Shown piece by piece: positions 1 through 11,900 of a stretch of 64,000 nt of DNA. Positions within the stretch are counted from its first letter, which is position 1; every line of letters starts with the position of its first letter. The notes beneath the pieces are model-generated. The model saw only the letters and a program-made list of their open reading frames with translations. It was not told where the DNA came from and did no database searches. Source of the DNA: Ceratotherium simum simum (lineage: Eukaryota > Chordata > Mammalia > Perissodactyla > Rhinocerotidae); contig NW_004454159.1 in the NCBI RefSeq assembly GCF_000283155.1, positions 22,209,431 through 22,273,430 on the forward strand, in the 5' to 3' direction. The position numbers and the translations under genes were made by a program.

Positions 1-722
1 AACAGAACACACAGGAAACACTGCCTATAAAGATGTTTGCATCTCTTATTCACTGGACTTAAACCACAGATTATAGCACATGGTTTTCCAATAAATGCAA
101 TTATAAAATGTAGTTCACAGCACACTCTGCCATCCCCTGTGTACTCGCAAGCACTTGAGACTGCTATAGCTTCCTGATCAACACTTAGGGGCCTAAATCA
201 TAAAATGCCAATGTGGAGGTCCCTGTGGTGTATTCATTTCAAAGGTCATTCCAAAGTTGAGTAGGTAAGTCTTTAGAAATAGAGTTTCTACTTATGTGCT
301 CTTTAATCAGGCTTGAGAACACACTACCCAGTCATGTGAAGAGAACAAACTCTGCCTGAAGCAGAATCAGGGCCAAAGAAGGGTGCCTGATTTCACATCG
401 ATCGGTGGTCTAATCTTGCAGAAATGCTCCCAGTCTAGGACTCCTAATACTCAAACTATTCAGGGAAATTTAGGGACCAGAATATAATCTCCTGTGATTT
501 ATTGAATCTTTCTCTCTTAGAGTATTTTCCAAAGGTAGAGCAAAGGGTATGTACTCTAACATGACATATCTCATTAGAAACACATGAATTTGGCTTTCCA
601 TGCATCCCTTTGGAATTTTTCTTGGGATTCCCTCAAGGTGGCAAAGATCAACAATCTGTAGTGTTAGGAACAACATAATTAATTCAAAGGAAAAAATGGG
701 ATATTCTCCAAAGAGCACTTAC
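1..722 (-). other. SNCAIP intron 10, truncated by the window edge
   Basis: This follows the GTAAGT donor of exon 10. I searched the minus strand for a pyrimidine tract and AG followed by an Ala codon and stop, as expected for the last coding exon, and found no convincing one. The terminal exon is therefore probably outside. A TGA (684-686) and an AATAAA (503-498) could serve a read-through transcript. I recognise no repeats here. Confidence 0.6.
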
Positions 723-1791
723 TGCCTTATTCTTTCCTTTGCTAGCAGAGCTCGCCGGATTTCCCTTGGCGTCTGTCGTCTTCCTTCCAAGTGAGGTTAA
801 GGGCAATGTGGAGGTCTTCAGCTGGTTGGCTGCCTGATAGTTATTATTATTGTTCTGGTTGCCACTTAGTGTCTCCATGATGGATCTGAAAGTTCCAAAA
901 GGCCTTTTCAGTTGATCCCCTGATTCACCACTCCCAGGGGTCCGCTGGGGGGTCCTGCCTTTATCTCTGTCCTTTTCTCCATTTAGTTCCAGGCTAGTTT
1001 GCTCCATCTGCACCACAGGCTCCTCAAAGGTAACTCTGAGTTTCAAGTTCTGAGATGTCCGGCGCTTGGAAGATGGAGACTTGAGGGCACTCTTGGGACT
1101 TGTGGCCACTTTCTGGGCAGCAGTGCTGTCAGGGCTGGGCTGAGTGGAGTCTCCAGTTGGCTGGTTTGGGGGAGTAGTCCCTGAGCCTGGACATTGGGAT
1201 TCCAAGTCTGGTTCGCTGCTCTCTGAGGTGGGAGATGGGCTATGGCCATCCAGAGATTTGGAGGCCTTGATACTAAAAGGAAACCTGCGTCCTGATGCCA
1301 AGGTGTGTTTCTTTATCATCAAGTGTAAGCTTTCTGCGCTGTCCATACTCTCCACACTTTCCACAATGGGCTGCGGTCTGGGCCTGTCAGCCTTCCTCAC
1401 AGGTGTGCTCTTGGGGTCCTCAGAATTATTGGAGTCTGTGTCGGATTCACTCAGTGACCGCTGCATCAGCTGCCTCAGTCTGGCTAACTTCAGTTCCCTC
1501 TTCTCCAGAGGGATCTTTTTTGAATTTCTAGAGGAAGCCTGAGCATCTTGGAATTCCAAGGACAGCTTTTCCTGGGTGCAGACATTCTCTGAGATATCTT
1601 TTCCCAGTAACTGGCGTAAGATTTTATCAGAATCTTCATCTTTTGCTTTGGCCCTAGCCCGGCTGGATGCTGACAGGCTTCCAAGAACCTGAATCCCTTC
1701 TTGGACTCCTGGTTTGCTTTTGGCTATAGACTCGTCATCTGCATCTGGGGATTTCCACTGGGACTTTCTGGAAGCTGGGGAGGATGGTGAA
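723..1791 (-). CDS. SNCAIP: SNCAIP exon 10 (residues 561-917), Ser-rich C-terminal region
   Basis: A 1,069-base exon beginning with the second half of a Ser codon (SSPSSPASRKSQW...) and ending ...SASKGKNKA before a perfect GTAAGT donor at 722-717. Human Arg621, changed to Cys in some Parkinson disease patients, corresponds to Arg620 here (codon CGC, 1614-1616). Other visible motifs are an acidic SESDTDSNNSED stretch suited to casein kinase 2, a poly-Asn run (NQNNNNNY), and RRTS followed by the RVTF docking-type motif at residues 813-816. An extra Thr (KTTDAKG) appears relative to the human protein as I remember it. If the donor is not used, the frame runs 12 further codons to a TGA at 684-686. 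Confidence 0.96.
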
Positions 1792-2817
1792 CTGAAAGGA
1801 GGATGCAGGACATATGAGATGATTTCCTACTAGGTTAAAATGACTTGGCCATAAGTCACTGCATGGCCTTTACTGCCACTAATAACTTATAAATCAATAA
1901 GATTGGAATAAGAATAATCACTTAATGTCTACTCAAAGCAGTCTGCAAATACTCCGTAGTGGTAACCAAAGTACAGTATGCCTCATACCTTTTGCTATGA
2001 CTACTAAATTTGTCTACTCTTTTACTGTTTAAATATCAATTTTGCACAAATTTTCTCAATTAATCCCATCTTCAACAACCTTATGAACCTACATATCCTT
2101 ATTCTCATTTCATAGACGAAGAAATGAAAGACTCTGAAAGAGTAAGTGACTTGTTTATAGTCATGCAATGAAGAAATGACAGAGCCAGAGATAAATCCAG
2201 GTCTTCTGACCCTAGGTCCAGTGCCTTTTTCCTATGACATCTTATTTCTATCATTTTCATTCCTCCTTACAGGACTAAAATGTTTTCTGTTGTCATCTTC
2301 TTAAAAGATATTAAAAGGAAGTCCAAAAGAAGGCTCAGAGATGAAAGATACTTAAGAACTCCAACCACTGATGTTCCTGGTATTACCTGGGTGAAGAAAG
2401 GAGTGACTTGCCCTCTGATTTCTGGGCTTCTAGAAGTTGTTGGAGCTGGTTCTGCAGTGTGACACGTTCCACTGTCTGTCTGAGAAAACCAGACCAAAAC
2501 ACATGAGCTCTCTGATACACGGCTCCTCCTATAAATTAGTAGGTATACCTTTTTTCATGATAATTTACAGTAAGTTGCAATAAATCCAAAAGCTTTACCA
2601 ATGTGCATAATCTTCATCCTTACAGTTCAGAAATTTTCCTAAGGATATAATCAAAAGTACCCAAAAGGATGTTTAATATTCACATTAGTGAAAAACTGTA
2701 AGTAACCTAAATGCTCATCAATACGACTGAGTAAATAATTTATAATTATTTCTATGAAGGCAGTTATTAAAAATGATAATACATTTGAATATCTATGAGA
2801 TAGAAGTTTCCCTAATA

Positions 2818-2867
<50 letters not shown>

Positions 2868-2880
2868 GAGAGAGAGAGAC

Positions 2881-2913
<33 letters not shown>

Positions 2914-5900
2914 TACACATATACCTCAACAGAAAAAAATCTGGAAGGATTTACTGCAAAATGTTACTTACTCTTTCTAAATTGTTTGAATTCTTAAAAT
3001 AATTGTATTACTTTAGCAATCAGAAAAAAACAAAGTAAGTAACACAAAACAGGTAAACTATTTCCACGTTGGGTAAAAACAATTAAATAACTTGGTATTT
3101 TCTTTCTTTTTTTTTTTTTTTGTGAGGAAGATCAGCCCTGAGCTAACATCCATGCCAATCCTCCTCTTTTTTTGATAAGGAAGACTGGCCCTGGGCTAAC
3201 ATCCGTGCCCATCTTCCTCCACTTTATATGGGACGCCACTACAGCATGGCCTGACATGCAGTGCATCGGTGTGCGCCCGGGATCTGAACCCGGGCCGCCA
3301 GCAGCGGAGCACGTGCACTTAACCACTACGTGCTGGTATTTTCTTGTATACAGGGAAAACAATATATGGCAACACTCAATTTACTCTGGACCTAAAAGGA
3401 TGTGTATCAGAATATGCTTTAAAGTTAGGAAAATAAGTTAAAAGCCACAGGTTACAGAAAGTGAAATCTGTTTAGAAAATACACATTAATTATTATAAAA
3501 CTTGAAAAAAGTAAATTAAACTGATTCTGACTTTACAGGAATAAGCAGCATTTACTGAACTCTGTGCTATTAGTGTGGTGCTCCTCAAAGATGCCATCAC
3601 ATCCTAATCCCTGAAGGTGTGACTGTGTTACCTCACATGGCAAAAGGGAATTAAGGTTCAGATGGAATTAAGATTGCTTATCAGTTGATGTGAAAATAGG
3701 GAGGTTATCCTGGATTACTGGGTGGGTCCAATCTAATCACATGAGTCTCTAACAGTGAAGAGGAGGCAGAAGAGGAGGTCAGAGAGACTCAAAGTGTGAG
3801 AAAGACTCTATCTGCTGTTGTTGGCTTTGAAGATGGGAGAAGGGGCTGTGAGCCGAGGAATGCAGCAGCCTTTAGGAGCTGGCAATGACCTTCAGCTGTC
3901 AGCCAGCAAGGAAACGAGGACCTCAGTCCTACAACTGCAAGGAACTGATTCTGCAAACAACTCGAATGAGCATGAAGGCGACTCTCATTCTACAGCCTCC
4001 AGAAAGGAACGCAGCCTATGGAGCCTAATTTTAGTTTGGAGAGATCCATTCTGGCTTTCTGACCTACAGAACTGTAAAATAAGTTTGTATTGTTTTAAGC
4101 CACTAAGTGTGTGGTAATTTGTTCTAGGAGTAGAAAACTAACACAATTAGCATAAAAAATGGTAGCAGCTCTCATGAACCAGGACACGGAACTAAATGAA
4201 TGACTTGCAAGTATTCTTAAATTGACTGCTGAATTTTCGATATTGGCTTGAAGAAGCCCAGTGTTCTCCTTGCCAAGTGTCACTGCATATACTCAACAAC
4301 TTTCGGCTGCCTAAGTCTAATCCTGTGAGATCAGATTCGGACAATACCCTTCCATCAGCCCCAAGCACTCTGTTTTTCTCAGAAGTGGTCAGTCTTAGTC
4401 TTAACATTTCATCCTTAAGACAGAGAATTCTGTGGTTTCATTTTATTCTGCCAGACTCACCTACTGAAAATTTAATTGTCTATAACAGGAGCCTGCAAAC
4501 TTTTTCATAAAGGGTCAGACAGTCAATATTTTAGGCTTGTGAGCCATACAGTCTCTGTCACAACTACTCAAGTCTGCTTTTGTAGCATGAAATCAGCCCT
4601 ACACAATATGTAAATGATTATGTGTGGCTGTGTTCCAATAAAATTATTTACAAAAATAGATGGTGGGCTGGATATGGCCCACAGTCTATAGTTTGCTGAC
4701 TCTGGTTTAAAGAAAGAATAAAAAACAAAAATACATAAGAGCATTCTACTTTTTGCATTTTGCAAGTTGGTATTGCATGTCAAATTTTTAAGAAAAATAC
4801 TTAGTGAGGGGCTCAAATAGATGAAGAAAGATTATGGTCTGCTTTTAAAGGGTTTATTAGGTGTCAAAGTGAATTATGACACAATCGAGAAAACTATTTG
4901 AGGGCAATTGGGTTGACTGATGACTGGAATCCCACATATGAATGGAGGAAAACAGGACTCTACTCTCTAAAGAAGCCCTCAGAAAGGACTAATCAACTTT
5001 AATTATAATATATGACCATGTGAAATATGAATATATAATATATATGAAAATATATGAGCATATGCCTAGCATATTAGTTTGCTAGGGCTCCTGTAACAAA
5101 GTACCACAAATTGGGTTCTTAGACAACAGAAATTTATTTTCTCACAGCTCTGGAGGTTAGAAATCCGAGATCAAGGTGTTGGCACGGTTGGTTCCTTCTG
5201 AGGGCTGTGAGGGAGAATCTGTTCCCTGCCTCCCTCCTAGCATTTGGTGGGTTGCTGGCAATCTTTGGTGCTTCTCGACTCGTAGATGTATCACCCTGAT
5301 CTCTTCTTTCCTGTTCATATGGTGTTCTCTGCGTGTGTGTCTGTCTCTGAGTTCAACTTTTCCCCTTTTATTAGGACACCAGTCATACTGGATTTGGGCC
5401 AACCCTAATGACCTTATTTTTACTTGATTACTTGGGTAAAAACCCTATCTCCAAATAAGGTCACATTCTGAGGTACTAGGGGTTAGGACTCCAACATATT
5501 TTTTGGGGGGCACAATTCAACCCATGATACCTAGGCTTGTAGACTAGGCCTTCAACAGAGCTGAAGGTTGCCATTTCTAAATAGTAACTATAAGGAGTCA
5601 GTAAAGGTATTCTAGTAGGAAAAGGCACTCAAGACTGTCTCCCAGTCAGAATTTTGGACTGGAAAAACTAGTGTTTTCCATCCTTCCTCTTGCACCTTTC
5701 TATGTTACTGGTGCCCTGGAGTCTGAAGGGTACAGTGTACTGCGTCTGTACTAGTGGATTTTTCTGTTCGTTTTCAGTTTTGCCAACCTTACTGAGACAC
5801 ACAGTAAGTAAAAGACTAGGGTCTACAACGTAACCTCTCATATTTTATCTTGTCATTGGCCTAACTGCAACTGTCTACAGCATTCTGCTTTAGAGACAAT

Positions 5901-8900
5901 GGAAGAACTGTAGTCTCTTAGCCTACATATATTTTATCCCAGGATCACCAACAGAGAGAGCAGCCAAGACTCTAACCTTGAACAGTTCACCAATAAAACA
6001 GCTATTAAAACTCATGAAAGCCTCTCAGACTCCATGGTATGGAGACTGAGGAGAATGTTTTGTGATCTTTTCTCTAAGTATGAACCTTTAGAAAAAACTT
6101 TCTATTGGATCCTTTTAAAGTTCCTCTTCATGGATATGTCTGTACACTACTGGGGGGAGTGGACATTGGTGCAACATTTTTGAAAGGATATTAGGGAACA
6201 TCTACCCATATTTTAAATACACATGCCCTCTGTTTCAGCAATTCCCTTTCTAGGAATTTATTTTTAGAAATACCTATATATGTACATAAAGACGTGTACA
6301 AGTATGTTTGCTGTAGAAAGACAACTTACTGAGTTATGGATTTGTGTGCATTTTCCCTTCAGTTACGTCCAGCCCTTCAAGCTCACCTAGCTCACCTGCC
6401 CCAGGAGAGTTTTGTGCAACTGGGGGGAGGATGCTTGAAGGTAAACCTTTTAATTTTTAAGTTTTAAATTAAAAACTTTTTTTTCTAGTAAAAGCGTAAA
6501 CTCATTAAAGAGAGTATTCTAGGTACCGGCAGGAAGAGGGCTGGAGGGGTGCAGAGACTGTACCTCTAAGGCAAGAGAGTGGAAGTAGAGAGATAAAGGA
6601 GGTTTCCCCAAGCTTGGAGAAGAGTTGGAGGTCCAAGGTCTTGTCATATTGTTGTGTGAATTACATTCATAATCAGTTAAGGCCTCCCACCCACCATAGG
6701 TCTTTTTTCAAATGAGCTGTATTCAGGAAAAAAACCCAATATTTTTTCATAACTTAAAGACTTCATATTTTTCTTCTAAAATTTAATTTTTAAGGTTTAT
6801 CCTCCTAATCTGCTAACATTACTTTGAATACTGATTCCCATTTTCAGTGATTCCCTCCCCAATACGGCAACTGTAATTTGATTGGTGTATTTTCTAAGGG
6901 CTGACCAGGGTCCCCTCAGGCAGACATCAGCTTCTTAATCCTTCAACCTGCTGGAGACTTACCTGACGGCCTCTCCCCCAGCCCCCCTTTCTTCAAGCAT
7001 ATCATGACAACCTCCCAGAAATGCTTCTCTGACATCCAGGTAGGCAGTGTGTCCCAGTTTAATATCTCATCAAGAAAAGAACTGACTTTCGCTAGACATA
7101 GAGTGCTTTAAGCAACATCATGCTGAGTGAACATTATTTAATATTCTGAAGATTCATGAATTGTCTGCTTAATTTCTATAATAAATTTGCTGGTGATAGT
7201 TATCAGGTTACCTGTATGTAATTTCCCAAATATACATTTTTCTTTTGAAGAAAACTTAAAAGCTGGCCTATCTCTAGCCTTTTTCTCTCTCTCGTGCTCT
7301 TTATGATTTCCTGGAATACTAAGAACAGAAGTCCAGGGTGATGCCCATGTCTACTTTCCACGCCCTGCTGCGTAATCTGGCCCTGAGAGAGAAGTCCATC
7401 ATGGCTTAAATTCTCTGCTTAGGAAACTTGCCCTGCCTCTTTTTTTTTGTTTAAATATCATTTTGCCTCTGCAGAGATGGCATCTTCAGCATGAATGCTG
7501 GCTATGAGCACTTGGGACGGAGGAAAAAAAGAAGATGAGGAGACTACTAGGAATTCCCCAAACAAATGGTGTGAGGGGAGCTTACCAAAGCACTTGGCTG
7601 AAACCTAAGTACACGGATGACTTTGTTCTTATGGAACGATTAGGCCACTTACTCCTTTAGTTGCTTGGTTAGCTTCACCACCTGAGAGGCCAGTGACATG
7701 CAGGTCTCCACCACCACCAGGTACCGGGAGCACAGGGTGTGCCCGTGGCGCTCAGCGCTCTGGGACGGCTTTTCCCCTGCGTGGTTCTGCATGGTGACAT
7801 TTGCTCCATATTCAACCAAAGTCTGTCAGAAAATGCAGAGACGTGATCATATCAAGAGCGCTCTCTAAACATTATTTTTTATTTTTGGTGAGGAAGATTA
7901 GCTCTGAGCTAACATCTGTGCCAATATTTCTCTTTTGTATGTGGGTTGCCGCCACAGCATGGCTTGATGAGTGGTGTAGGTCTGCACCTGGGATCCCCGA
8001 CCTGGGATCCTGGGCCACCGAAGCAGAGTGTGCTGGACTTAACCACTATGCCACGGGTCCGGCCCCTAAACATTATTTTTTAATGTCTGTAACAGAAGGT
8101 TGAATGGAACTTTCCCTGTTATCCCAAACCCAGTTACCAGAGCCAGCAGTGGGTGAGGGGCACCATCACATACAAAAGACAGCCTCTGTGAGCTTTCAGC
8201 AGCGGATATCAGACACCTCTCTTCAGAGCCTACAAAGATGCAGCAGAACCAGTGCTACTGCTACCAATCCCACCCAGCCTCAGAAGGAGACTGGGAAGGG
8301 GAGGAGCCTGCTGCTGTCTTGAGAGGGCAGTGTCTGAGTGAGATGCTTTGTTCCTTTCATTCGATGGGCTCATAAAGTTGGGGGTGCTGGTAAGAAGGAG
8401 AGAGGAATTTTGTTTACCTGTTCCTATTTGCTTGGGCGGCACACTTGATCTGTTGCTGAGCCTACCAGATCAGGAATAAAAGAACTGGAGAGAAATGACA
8501 TGGCAGAGGCTGTGAAGCAGCCCACACTCCCACCATGTGTCATGGCCAGGATATGACCCGTGGATTGAGCAGACGTTGTAGAAGGGAACTTGGCATGAGC
8601 TTGTCATCACCCTACTAAAATGGAGAGCATTTAGCTGCCTCTGCAGCAGCAAGAGGCAGTGGGGTGCAACACAGGTGGAGGGAATTGTATGGGGGAGGAG
8701 GGTGTAAGGTTGGGGCTAGATCTCCCACAGCAGGTATCAGTGGAGATGCTCCAGAGGGCCTTCTGAAGACTCCACCCACCGTGCCCACCAAAGAGTCAGC
8801 ATCTGAAGGGTGCCATAGAGGGCATCAGTGGCAAACCACAGTGAGCCAAAGAAGCAATGGCAACTTTCAGGGAGAGTGCCACGACCTTTCCCAATTAAGC

Positions 8901-11900
8901 AAAGAGACAGTTGATTTTTTTCTCTCATACCTCCTCTTTGTCCCCAACACTGGAGCCCAGAAGAGAGAGGGGAATAGGAACTAATGTGGTGTGTACAAAG
9001 CTGACTATGCCACACTCTCCATGACAAGTCCCTTAAATCCTGAGTCTGACCTGGATTGGGGAGGAGAATGCTTTGAATCAGAAATAAGCCTGAGATTTTA
9101 AACTGGTTTGGAGTAAATGTTAATGGTCAAAAACAAGCAGCAAGTTATGGAATCTGGCCAATGTATCATTAGTAGAGGAGAGAGGGAGATTTGATGGAGC
9201 ATGGTTGACATCATTAATTTAAAAATCATCAAAATTCTTTTGTATTTATACTGTGATGACATTAGATTCCACAAAAAGGTGATACATCAATATTAGTCAA
9301 CTGCCACAATCTGACATATTCTTTGACACTATCAAGATGCGAATGTAGACCTCTGGACTTATTTTAGTAATAGGTAATATTTTTTCCATAAGCAATACTT
9401 GTACTTTTTAAATTCCTAGTCTACTTAGACGCCGAGGTCATTAACGAGCTTCATTTTCCTTTCAGTTTATGATCACTCACTATGGAAAGTCAATCTGCCA
9501 TAAAGCCACCCACCTCACAAGAGCGTGACAGAGCCCAGCTCAGCCCCGAGTTCTCTGAGAGACTCAGCGTACACACATTGTTATCACTCCCCTGACTCTG
9601 GCCTCTGCAGTCTTCTTACAGTGTTTTCCATACTCAGTCCCCTCCTCACCTCATAAAGGCCCTTGCTACCTCCTTTTCTAGCCTCAGTCTCTTTGTATCT
9701 TTTTTTGTAAATCTCACACCCAATGGACAGACCTGCTTCCAAGATTATCCAAGTTTCCACATCCATGGGATCTAGTGCCAAAAATATCGTTTGTGTTAAG
9801 TGGAGTGATGAATGCTCTGAAAAGAGAGATCACCTCTCTTCACATATTAAAAAGAAAAATAACCAAAATCTCAAACATAATTAGTGATATCAGCTGGTTT
9901 TCTTTGGCTTTCAGTCATTTATTAGCTGATTAAAAAAAGTTTATTTCAAGACTATTAGATATTAGAGTGTTTAGTTAAATGGAAAAATGAATTTTTCAGC
10001 TTTTATTCAATTATTTTTCCTAAACAAAAAAATAATTCTATTCCTTTCATCTTTCTGTAGATCCTGGTAATTATTTAATTTTCTTTCTTTTCTATACTCT
10101 CCAATTTCTCATCACTCCCTTTACAACTTGGTGCCTTAAATTAGAAGATGCTCGCTTTGCCAACAAGAGTGGGGAGACTTTCAGACATTTGGAATCTTTC
10201 CTATCAACTTGGCTCTCCCAAGAGCAGTTTCATGTGAGTAGACACTCTAGAGAGCTTTTTGCTGTTACTTCTGCTTTTTGTTTTTGTTAATCTCGTTACT
10301 TTTACAGCTTTTCCATATATTCTCCTGTCATTTCCTGAGCCTTCTCTACCTTCCTGAGCAACTGGTCTCACTCCAGTTTTCTCTTTCAGATAGTCTACCT
10401 GGCACGCAGTAGGACCTCTCAGGAAGTACCTGTTAAATAAATGAGCACAGTGAATTTGTAATAAAAGAAACAACACATAATAAGGTAAAAATGAGTGTTG
10501 CTTTCTTAGAGTTGTTATATACACATAACATATTTTGAACTGTATGAACTTGGTGAGGTAAAAGCATTTTCTCTAATCCTGGCCTTCAGCCATGTGTTGT
10601 CAATGGCCCTTTCCCACATCTCAGGCAGATGTGGGAACAAATCCATAGACGTTGGGTCATTTTCAATAAGAAGAATGGTATGATTGGTCTGATTTTGGTA
10701 ATTATGATTTATGTTCATAAATTAAATTCCAGGCTAAATCTAAACCTTGTTTCCAACTCAAAGCCTTTCCTCTCCTCACACTGTCACTCCTCTCCTACCT
10801 GCTCTTCTTTTTTCTCCTCAGCTATCCTCTCTCTTTGCTTTGTCATGAGGGCTTTAAAATTTTTCTAGGTGAAAAAGCTTTTACATTCACACGTGCCCCA
10901 AACTTCTGGGGACCTTGCTGTGCTCTCCCACCGTGTGCGGTTATGATGGCGGCACTGGGTTTGGCTCAGCTTTAGGAAGCTCTGCATTCAGCTGAGGGAT
11001 GAGATGCCGACTCCTCTTCTTGTAGGAACTCCACGGGCTCTAAGCAGCCCTCTTGGGGTGCCCCCTCAGATGGCTTGGGGCAGGGGAAAGTACCTCCCTC
11101 CCCTCTCCTGTGGCTCTGCTCCCCAACCTTTTTACATCACTGCACACATATAACATGACAATATTAGTAAGCTATGTTGGGCTAAGAGGATGAGGCCACC
11201 TGAGGCTGGTGGGTGGAGTGGCCGGCCAACAAAGGCCCTGCTCAAAGGCTGAGGGGATCAGTATCTAAGGCCCCCCATAATCAATTCTGGATGTTTTTGA
11301 ATACATTCGAGAAGCTCAGTGCTCCTAAAGAGAAAGGAGGAAAACCACAGTACTCTCTCTAGCCTTGTACTCCATGGTGGTCAAGTTCTGCATGCTCTGC
11401 TTCAGTGGGCTGGGGTTCGCGGGTTCAAATCCTGGGCGTGGACCTACAGCACTCATCAAGCCATGCTGTGGCAGCGACCCACATACAAAATAGAGGAAGA
11501 TGGGCACAAACATTAGCTCAGGGCCACTCTTCCTCGAGCAAAAAGAGGAAGATTTGCAACAGGTGTTAGTTCAGGGCCAATCTTCCTCACCAAATAAATA
11601 AAAAAATAAATAAATAAAGTCTATTTAAAAAAAACTTAGTGAGTGCTCCACTAAAAAAAAAAAAAACAAAAAAGAAAAATCTGTCCTGTTTTTCATACAC
11701 CGGAAGGAGAAGTGTGCTAATGATAGCAAGAATGGCCTGCTATTTGAGAGACTGAGAGACGTCAGTCTGGGTAGTAGTTTCCTGCTGTCTCGAGAACATG
11801 GGGGCACTTATTAATATCTGCTGTTCTTAGCTTTGGGGTCTTAGAGTAATGCTGAGAGAGCAGGAACAGTGCCCTCTAACATTCTGTGATACTCAAGGAG

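Larger units (their letters stand above)
2480..7652 (-). other. SNCAIP intron 8
   Basis: 5.2 kb. It holds old L1 fragments (2600-3060, 6125-6330), a compound microsatellite, an ERE SINE (3105-3333), two MaLR-like LTRs and a small DNA transposon. From 6330 to 7652 I see no feature I can name. Confidence 0.8.

Noticed and set aside
1043..1542. Open frames on both strands overlapping SNCAIP exon 10
   Set aside because: They are shadow frames of the real exon; the exon 10 reading matches synphilin-1 throughout.
1792..2386. A synphilin-1A-type exon 9A
   Set aside because: Known from the human gene by memory, but I could not find a segment here with a convincing acceptor, donor and reading frame.
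2651..3002. Open frames rich in Ser-Leu or Arg-Glu repeats on both strands
   Set aside because: They are translations of the TG/AG microsatellite and have no start, splice or family support.
3570..5530. The two LTRs as ends of one endogenous retrovirus
   Set aside because: They are in opposite orientations, belong to different subtypes and enclose only unrelated sequence, so they are separate solo LTRs.
8100..9030. A possible extra exon or small gene in the GC-richer stretch (frames of 60-106 codons)
   Set aside because: No recognisable protein, no coherent splice sites in the SNCAIP frame, and both strands are equally open.
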